Below are positions 6,083 to 9,959 of a stretch of 9,959 nucleotides of DNA, piece by piece; position 1 is the stretch's first letter, and each line of letters opens with the position of its first letter. The notes below the pieces were generated by a model, which did no database searches, was not told the origin of the DNA, and saw only the letters and a list, made by a program, of their open reading frames with translations. Origin of the DNA: Xanthocytophaga sp031424975 (GTDB lineage Bacteria; Bacteroidota; Bacteroidia; Cytophagales; 172606-1); NCBI GenBank assembly GCA_031424975.1, contig JANPIL010000016.1, positions 1-9,959 of the forward strand, read 5' to 3'. The position numbers and the translations under genes were made by a program.

Positions 6083-6775
6083 ATGAACTGTATAATTGTG
6101 GATGACGATGAGATGTCGCGGACGATAGTCCGGCATTTTGTCGAGCAGACCAAATCTCTGAACCTTGTGGGTATGTGCGCCAACGGCATCGAGGCCGTGA
6201 ACCTGCTGCGCACTGACCCGGTGGATGTGATTTTTCTGGACGTGGAAATGCCGGAAATGACGGGCATCGAGCTGGTCAAGTCGCTGACCGTGAAGCCGCA
6301 GGTGGTCATCATCACTTCGCGTTCCGATTACGCGGTCGAGGCGTTTGAATACAGCATTTCCGATTACCTGGTCAAGCCGATCACGTACGCGCGGTTTTTG
6401 AAATCCGTTGAACGGGTGCGCGAAAACATCGGGCATCAAGGCGGCGGGCATCAGCCCGCGCCCTCCCAAGACCTATACATCAAAACCGATTCCAAAATCA
6501 TCAAGGTCAGCCTCAACGAGTTACTGTACGTGGAGGCCCTTGCCGATTACGTGGTGCTGCATACGGCAACCGCCCGCTACATCGTGCATTCGACCATGAA
6601 AGGCATTGAACGCAAACTTTCCGACGGGGCGTTTGTGCGCATCCACCGCTCCCACATCATCAACACCAACAAAATCGAGTCCATCGAAGACTTGTCGGTG
6701 GTCATCAACAAGAAATACATTCCCATCGGAGCCTCGTACAAGGAGAATTTTTTGAAGCGGCTGAATATCCTCTGA
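6083..6775 (+). CDS. LytTR-family response regulator
   Basis: This is a two-domain transcription regulator of about 230 residues. The N-terminal receiver has the acidic pocket DDD (7-9), phosphoacceptor Asp53 in VIFLDVEMPEMTG, Thr78 and Lys98 of YLVKP. The C-terminal LytTR DNA-binding domain (about 130-230) has VEALADYVVLHT, the FVRIHRSHIINTNKI signature and YIPIGASYKENFLKRL. I chose the ATG at 6083 because MNCIIVDDDE is the typical start; an upstream in-frame ATG at 6047 would add 12 residues with no family support. In Bacteroidota such regulators usually pair with a His_kinase (LytS/YehU-like) gene, but none is adjacent here, so its sensor and target genes are unknown. Its stop is 14 bp from the convergent PAP2 gene, with no terminator between. 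Confidence 0.94.
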   Translation: MNCIIVDDDEMSRTIVRHFVEQTKSLNLVGMCANGIEAVNLLRTDPVDVIFLDVEMPEMTGIELVKSLTVKPQVVIITSRSDYAVEAFEYSISDYLVKPITYARFLKSVERVRENIGHQGGGHQPAPSQDLYIKTDSKIIKVSLNELLYVEALADYVVLHTATARYIVHSTMKGIERKLSDGAFVRIHRSHIINTNKIESIEDLSVVINKKYIPIGASYKENFLKRLNIL

Positions 6776-6789
6776 CATTCCGGCGCGTG

Positions 6790-7368
6790 TCACGCCCGGA
6801 TGCCGCGCCCTTCCAAACGCCGCAACACCAGCAGGCGCAGCCGCACCATGGCAACCGCGCACAGCACGCCCACACCCGCCCCGGCCAACACGTCGAGCGG
6901 GTAATGCACGCCCACGTAAATGCGGCTGTAAGACACCAGCACCGCCCACGGAAACAACAGAACCACCCAACGCCCGTGTTGGCACAACAGCAAACACGCG
7001 CTGGTGGCCAAGGCAAACGTGGTGGAGGCGTGCGACGACACAAAACCGTACTGACCGCCGCAACCGCGCAGCACATACACCAACCGCTTGATTTCCAAGG
7101 TGTGGCATGGACGGAAACGCATGAACAACGGCTTCATCAGGCCGGAAGCCACGTAGTCGGCTAGGCCCACGGCGGCGGCAATGGCAAGGATAATCAGGAG
7201 GGCGCGGCTTTGGTGGCGCACGGCAATCCACGCGAGCAAGGCGGCGTAGAGCGGAATCCAGAAAAACTGGTCGCTGGCCCAATACATGACCGGATCCAGC
7301 CACGCCGCGTGCCGGTAGTTGAGCCACAGGAACAGTTCGGTATCCCACGCTTCTATTGTTTCAACCAC
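6790..7368 (-). CDS. PAP2-family membrane phosphatase
   Basis: This 192-residue membrane protein of the phosphatidic acid phosphatase type 2 family probably removes phosphate from a lipid, such as undecaprenyl diphosphate or phosphatidylglycerol phosphate. The three catalytic motifs are K79-x6-R86-P87 (KPLFMRFRP), SSH at 111-113 in place of the usual PSGH (the His is kept), and SRIYVGVHYPLD near 147-159. Several hydrophobic segments flank them (about 36-50, 56-72, 117-129, 133-147 and 160-177). No ATG lies between the upstream in-frame stop and the motifs' start region, so GTG at 7368 is the likely start. The gene converges on the LytTR regulator. Repeat copy 8, in the orientation that looks promoter-like for this strand, lies about 45 bp upstream. 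The substrate cannot be told from sequence. Confidence 0.9.
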   Translation of the reverse strand: MVETIEAWDTELFLWLNYRHAAWLDPVMYWASDQFFWIPLYAALLAWIAVRHQSRALLIILAIAAAVGLADYVASGLMKPLFMRFRPCHTLEIKRLVYVLRGCGGQYGFVSSHASTTFALATSACLLLCQHGRWVVLLFPWAVLVSYSRIYVGVHYPLDVLAGAGVGVLCAVAMVRLRLLVLRRLEGRGIRA

Positions 7369-7412
7369 GATCCGGTATTTGGTATGGCGGTGACCCGATT
7401 AGGGCAACCCGC

Positions 7413-7442
7413 AAAATAGTATCCTTTGAAAAGCCCAAACCC
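7413..7442 (+). repeat. Dispersed bipartite repeat, copy 8, between hemF and PAP2 gene
   Basis: AGTATC at 7418-7423, 13 bases (CTTTGAAAAGCCC), AAACCC at 7437-7442. It lies 18 bases beyond the hemF stop, in inverted orientation relative to both flanking genes. Read on the - strand it gives GGGTTTG...TACTATTTTG upstream of the PAP2 gene. Confidence 0.88.
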
Positions 7443-7459
7443 GGCCAAAAACCATGGTC

Positions 7460-8368
7460 TCAGGCTTGCGCGGGCATCACCCATTCCACGCCTTTTCTTA
7501 GCAAGTCCAGCGTTTCGGCCTCCCGGCTTCCCGGTTTTGCCCGGTAATCATAGTGCCATTCGGCCACGGGCGGCAGGCTCATCAAAATGGATTCGGTGCG
7601 GCCATCGGTGTCCAGCCCGAACTTGGTTCCCTTGTCATACACCAAATTAAACTCCACGTAGCGGCCCCGGCGCACCATCTGCCACTGTTTTTCAGCTTCC
7701 CCGTACGGAATTTGCGCGTTCTTGTGCATCAGGTAGGTATAGAGCAGCGCGAATGACTCGCCGACATCCTGCACGAAATCAAACACTTGTTCCTTGGTGA
7801 ATCCTTCATCGGCCGACAACCGGTCGAAAAAAATGCCGCCGATGCCGCGCGTTTCCTGCCGGTGTTTGATGTAGAAATAATTGTCGGCCCAAGCCTTGAA
7901 ACGGGCGTAAAAGCCGGGATGATGGCGGTCGCAGACGGCTTTCATGGCCGAATGGAAGTGCCGCGCATCGGTGGCATCCACGTAGTGCGGCGTAAGGTCA
8001 ATGCCACCGCCAAACCACCACACGCCATTGGACATTTCAAAGTAGCGCACGTTCATGTGGATAATCGGCACCATCGGGCTGACCGGATGCATGACCACTG
8101 ACACGCCGGTGGCGTAAAAATCGGCCTCCTCCAGCTTGAAAGCCCGCAAGATGGCGGGCGGCGTGGCTCCGTGCACCGCCGAAAACGCTACGCCGCCCTT
8201 GGCCAGCACGCCGCCATCCTGGATAATGCGCGTGCGGCCACCGCCGCCGCCCTCCCGGTTCCAGGCATCCTCGTGAAACACGGCCTTGCCATCCGCTTTC
8301 TCCAAGGCGTGGCATATCCGGCCTTGCAAGCCCTGAAACCACTGGGCAATATGTTCTTTTGTCAGCAT
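7460..8368 (-). CDS. hemF: Oxygen-dependent coproporphyrinogen III oxidase
   Basis: This cytoplasmic enzyme decarboxylates coproporphyrinogen III to protoporphyrinogen IX using O2 in haem synthesis. Characteristic segments are GVSVVMHPVSPMVPIIHMNVRYFE, WWFGGGIDLTPHYV, the RGIGGIFFDRL stretch, and near the C-terminus GRYVEFNLVYDKGTKFGLDTDGRTESILMSLPP. Catalytic-region His and Asp residues appear present. Starting at the ATG at 8366-8368 (MLTKEHIAQWFQGLQ) gives 302 residues, close to the 299 of E. coli HemF, and the usual N-terminus. An ATG at 8398 or GTG at 8404 would add 10-12 residues without family support and abut the hairpin. Upstream lies the long inverted repeat 8404-8474, so expression may depend on a promoter inside or below it. 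It indicates aerobic growth. Confidence 0.97.
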   Translation of the reverse strand: MLTKEHIAQWFQGLQGRICHALEKADGKAVFHEDAWNREGGGGGRTRIIQDGGVLAKGGVAFSAVHGATPPAILRAFKLEEADFYATGVSVVMHPVSPMVPIIHMNVRYFEMSNGVWWFGGGIDLTPHYVDATDARHFHSAMKAVCDRHHPGFYARFKAWADNYFYIKHRQETRGIGGIFFDRLSADEGFTKEQVFDFVQDVGESFALLYTYLMHKNAQIPYGEAEKQWQMVRRGRYVEFNLVYDKGTKFGLDTDGRTESILMSLPPVAEWHYDYRAKPGSREAETLDLLRKGVEWVMPAQA

Positions 8369-8404
8369 CGGGGTTGGAAAGTAATGGCAAACAGGCATCC
8401 GCAC

Positions 8405-8434
8405 AGAATAGTATCTTTTGGAAAGGCCAAACCC
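8405..8434 (+). repeat. Dispersed bipartite repeat, copy 9
   Basis: AGTATC at 8410-8415, 13 bases (TTTTGGAAAGGCC), AAACCC at 8429-8434. It is the left arm of the 8404-8474 hairpin. The gap has a CTTTTGGAAAG near-dyad. Confidence 0.88.
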
Positions 8435-8443
8435 GGCACCGAG

Positions 8444-8473
8444 GGGTTTGACCTTCCCAAAAGATACTATTCT
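8444..8473 (-). repeat. Dispersed bipartite repeat, copy 10
   Basis: GGGTTT at 8444-8449, 13 bases, GATACT at 8463-8468, then ATTCT. It is the right arm of the hairpin, differing from copy 9 at only two positions of the 30, so this pair either arose by inverted duplication or is kept alike by selection or conversion. Confidence 0.88.
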
Positions 8474-8511
8474 GACTTCCTGTTCTCCTGCAAACTATTG
8501 GTTGTGAGCGG

Positions 8512-9513
8512 TCAGTTTTCCTGTATCACGAATTTCACCGTACCGGTGGAAACCGCTGCCGGGCTGTCGTTGTCGTCTTTGGGCGTGAACGTGCCCGACT
8601 GCACGTAGCGTTTGCAAACCGCCGCATCTTCGGGCGACAGCGTGGATTCCACTTGCCGCACCGAAATCACCTTGCCGTCCTCGTCAATCTTCACTTCAAA
8701 CACCACGTAGCCCGCGCCTTGCAGTTTGTCGGGGTCGGGCCGGCCGATGCGGGCATTCCAGCCCCGGATGTTGGAGTTCACGCCCGTGCCCACACCACCC
8801 GCGTCACCGCCGCCCGTACCGGGCTTGCCGCTGTAGTTCTTGGAACCCATGATGCCGCGCGGGTCGCCTTTGTCGCCGAGTTTGCCTTGGTCGTCGCCGT
8901 TGTTGTTGCCCGCCATTTTGCCGCTGGTGCCGTTGTTCACGCCTCCGGCTCCGGTCTTATCGGTTTTCTTGAACAAGGCCCGCTGATCTACCTGCGGCTT
9001 GGGTTTTTCCTCGGTCTTGGGGGCGGGCGGCGTTGGGGTTACGGGTTTGGGCTTCTCAACCGGCTTTTTCACGGGCGTTTCGGCCACGGGTTTTTCCTTG
9101 GGTTTTTCTTTTTTGGGTTCGGGCAGTGCCTTCACTTCCTCCACGGCATCCTCGTCGTCGGTGGTCACCACCGCATCATCTTCAGCTTTGGGGGCGGCTT
9201 GCGGCTGCGCCGGGGCGGGTGGGGCGATTTCGGGCTGCGGCATCGGATCCACGGGCGGATTGCCAGCCTTGGCCTCCGGGTTGGGCGGGTTGTTGTTGGG
9301 CGGCGCGTACGATTCCACATCGCCACTGCCTTCATTGTCAAAGCCGTAGCTCACCTCCACGCCACCTTCCGCAATTTCGGACGGCAGCGGGTCGGGGACG
9401 ATCATGACAATCCACAGGAAACAGATTATCAGCAGCGCGATGTACAGCGTGGAGGTGATGATCAGTGCCGTGCGGCGGTTTTCCTTTTCTTCGGTCAGGG
9501 TGCTTGCAGCCAT
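8512..9513 (-). CDS. TonB-like energy transducer with long Pro-rich and Gly-rich linker
   Basis: This 333-residue inner-membrane-anchored periplasmic protein is of the TonB type. One N-terminal transmembrane segment spans about residues 16-39 (TALIITSTLYIALLIICF). It is followed by a Pro/Glu/Lys-rich region (about 65-175, with KEKPKEKPVAETPVKKP-type repeats), a Gly/Asn-rich stretch (about 185-245), and a C-terminal domain (about 250-333) with GYVVFEVKIDEDGKVISVRQVEST, as in TonB_C/AgmX-like domains of Bacteroidota transducers. It would pass proton-motive energy from ExbBD to outer-membrane receptors. exbB and exbD are not in the window; they could lie beyond the SPOR gene, but that is a guess. 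The ATG at 9511-9513 is the first possible and precedes the membrane anchor. Function as TonB rather than a related envelope protein is likely, not certain. Confidence 0.83.
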   Translation of the reverse strand: MAASTLTEEKENRRTALIITSTLYIALLIICFLWIVMIVPDPLPSEIAEGGVEVSYGFDNEGSGDVESYAPPNNNPPNPEAKAGNPPVDPMPQPEIAPPAPAQPQAAPKAEDDAVVTTDDEDAVEEVKALPEPKKEKPKEKPVAETPVKKPVEKPKPVTPTPPAPKTEEKPKPQVDQRALFKKTDKTGAGGVNNGTSGKMAGNNNGDDQGKLGDKGDPRGIMGSKNYSGKPGTGGGDAGGVGTGVNSNIRGWNARIGRPDPDKLQGAGYVVFEVKIDEDGKVISVRQVESTLSPEDAAVCKRYVQSGTFTPKDDNDSPAAVSTGTVKFVIQEN

Positions 9514-9539
9514 GGGTTTTGCCGGTGTTTGCGGGTTTG

Positions 9540-9568
9540 CAAAAATAGTATCTTTTTAAAAGTGCAAA
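9540..9568 (-). promoter_or_regulatory. Candidate promoter for the TonB-like gene, coinciding with repeat copy 11
   Basis: On the - strand TTTG (9565-9568) and TATTTTTG (9540-9547) match the Bacteroidota -33 TTTG and -7 TAnnTTTG boxes, 17 bases apart, and the ATG is 26 bases downstream. Most other copies do not sit this way, so the match may come from the repeat's own sequence. Confidence 0.3.
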
Positions 9569-9571
9569 CCC
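9542..9571 (+). repeat. Dispersed bipartite repeat, copy 11, upstream of the TonB-like gene
   Basis: AGTATC at 9547-9552, 13 bases (TTTTTAAAAGTGC), AAACCC at 9566-9571. The gap contains a perfect CTTTTTAAAAG dyad. Its right half is the 5' arm of the hairpin at 9558-9605. Confidence 0.88.
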
Positions 9572-9605
9572 CGCCATTGTTGAAAACGGCGGGGTTTGCG
9601 CTTTT
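9558..9605. terminator. Terminator hairpin after the SPOR gene
   Basis: An 18-bp stem (9558-9575 with 9588-9605, one G-T pair) has the core GCAAACCCCGCC and a 12-base loop. On the - strand it follows the SPOR gene by about 50 bases and ends in CTTTT, so it probably terminates that transcript. Half of the stem is repeat copy 11. Confidence 0.75.
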
Positions 9606-9654
9606 ATTTTCCGCCACGCGGTGATTCGGTAATTACATTTGGCGGCCGGTATGG

Positions 9655-9959
9655 TCAGTTTTCAAACACCCACGCGGCCGGATATTGCTTTTTCATTTCC
9701 TGGGCCTTGGCTTCGGCGGCGGCACGGCTACCGTAGTCGGCCACCGAAACCTTAATCAGGCCGTTGATTCCGCGCGACAGTGTTTTGGCTCCGGCCATGC
9801 CTTCGGCCAGCAGTTGGCGGCGGAATTTTCCCGCATTCTTCTCAACCGAGAATCCGTTGACCACCACGTAATACCGGGTTTTGGCAACGGTTTTCTTCGG
9901 TTCGGCCTTGGCGGGGGTTTCGGCTTTCCGGGAGATACTATTTTCCGCTTTCGTTTCCG
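9655..9959 (-). CDS. SPOR-domain protein, C-terminal part (runs off the window)
   Basis: The stop is at 9655-9657 and the frame stays open to the window's end, so the N-terminus is missing. The visible residues (about 101) begin with a Lys/Ala/Glu/Pro-rich linker and then a SPOR domain: RYYVVVNGFSVEKNAGKFRRQL, GLIKVSVADYGSRAAAEAKAQEM and the terminal PAAWVFEN. SPOR domains bind septal peptidoglycan stripped of stem peptides and are common in cell-division and envelope proteins. A GTG inside the domain (9867) is not a credible start because the domain begins before it. The linker contains a copy of the dispersed repeat read as ENSISRKAETP. It is on the same strand as the TonB-like gene, with a terminator-like stem between them. 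What precedes the linker is unknown. Confidence 0.85.
   Translation of the reverse strand, partial: ETKAENSISRKAETPAKAEPKKTVAKTRYYVVVNGFSVEKNAGKFRRQLLAEGMAGAKTLSRGINGLIKVSVADYGSRAAAEAKAQEMKKQYPAAWVFEN
9915..9945 (-). repeat. Dispersed bipartite repeat, copy 12, inside the SPOR gene
   Basis: GGGTTT at 9915-9920, 13 bases, GATACT at 9934-9939, then ATTTTC. It is on the coding strand in frame: GAA-AAT-AGT-ATC gives Glu-Asn-Ser-Ile, then Lys-Ala-Glu-Thr-Pro. The reading phase is the same as in the hisB copy. Confidence 0.8.

Larger units (their letters stand above)
8404..8474. repeat. Long hairpin made of two facing copies of the dispersed repeat
   Basis: Bases 8404-8434 pair with 8444-8474: 31 positions with two mismatches (8422/8456 and 8427/8451) and a 9-base loop. 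It is the full repeat and its reverse complement back to back, between the tonB-like stop and the hemF start. It could end tonB transcription or act as a transcript-processing site; it lacks a typical GC stem with a T run. Confidence 0.9.

Noticed and set aside
8369..8404. Earlier GTG/ATG starts for hemF
   Set aside because: They add 10-12 residues not expected in HemF and would place the start against the hairpin; the ATG at 8368 gives the family's usual length.
8404..8474. Ends of an insertion sequence or a MITE with target duplication
   Set aside because: There is no transposase, the space between the arms is only 9 bases, and I saw no convincing flanking direct repeat.
8653..9624. Long open frame on the + strand opposite the TonB-like gene
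   Set aside because: Its translation is Gly/His/Phe/Arg-rich low complexity, as expected from the reverse of Pro/Lys/Glu codons; the - strand frame has a membrane anchor and a recognisable C-terminal domain.
886..9945. CRISPR array from the repeated motif
   Set aside because: Copies are hundreds of bases apart, on both strands and with genes between; there are no uniform spacers and no cas genes.
886..9945. The repeat as the standard housekeeping promoter
   Set aside because: Its promoter-like strand points away from ribBA, ribE and the LytTR gene, it is present in convergent regions and inside genes, and it is absent from the divergent pabB/hisB spacer.

Overview
The window looks like chromosomal DNA of a G+C-rich member of the Bacteroidota. 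The reasons are a bifunctional HisB of the type lacking zinc-binding cysteines, a stand-alone LytTR response regulator, a Bacteroidota-style TonB-like energy transducer beside a SPOR-domain protein, a PD-(D/E)XK (Rpn/PDDEXK_2) protein, and weak or absent Shine-Dalgarno sequences. A Saprospiria-like lineage is a guess only. HemF needs O2, so the cell lives at least partly aerobically.

Layout: 33-881 (+) Rpn-family nuclease; 986-2242 (-) ribBA; 2535-3845 (-) pabB; 3944-5128 (+) hisB; 5227-5817 (+) riboflavin synthase; 6083-6775 (+) LytTR regulator; 6790-7368 (-) PAP2 phosphatase; 7460-8368 (-) hemF; 8512-9513 (-) TonB-like protein; 9655 to the window edge (-) SPOR-domain protein. The genes are ordinary metabolic and envelope genes, mostly single transcription units with no obvious operon. 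ribBA and the riboflavin synthase belong to the same pathway but are about 3 kb apart on opposite strands. pabB (folate), hisB (histidine) and hemF (haem) are each isolated from their pathway partners.

The striking feature is not a gene. A short two-part sequence, A(T/C)AGTATC, then exactly 13 bases, then AAACC(C), occurs 12 times in under 10 kb on both strands. In eleven copies the gap is exactly 13; the twelfth, inside hisB, carries one clean 24-base insertion and otherwise keeps the same 13. The gap itself tends to be self-complementary (CTTTT..AAAAG). Copies lie in every intergenic region except the only divergent one and the 14-bp convergent gap. Two pairs are inverted, one of them a 31-bp hairpin in front of hemF. 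Several are joined to terminator-like stems, one supplies the stop codon of ribBA, and three lie in reading frame inside pabB, hisB and the SPOR gene. This resembles a mobile palindromic element that tolerates coding sequence (as Rickettsia palindromic elements do), or a fixed-spacing protein-binding site. I do not recognise it as a named family.

No tRNA, rRNA, CRISPR array, insertion sequence or FMN riboswitch was seen.
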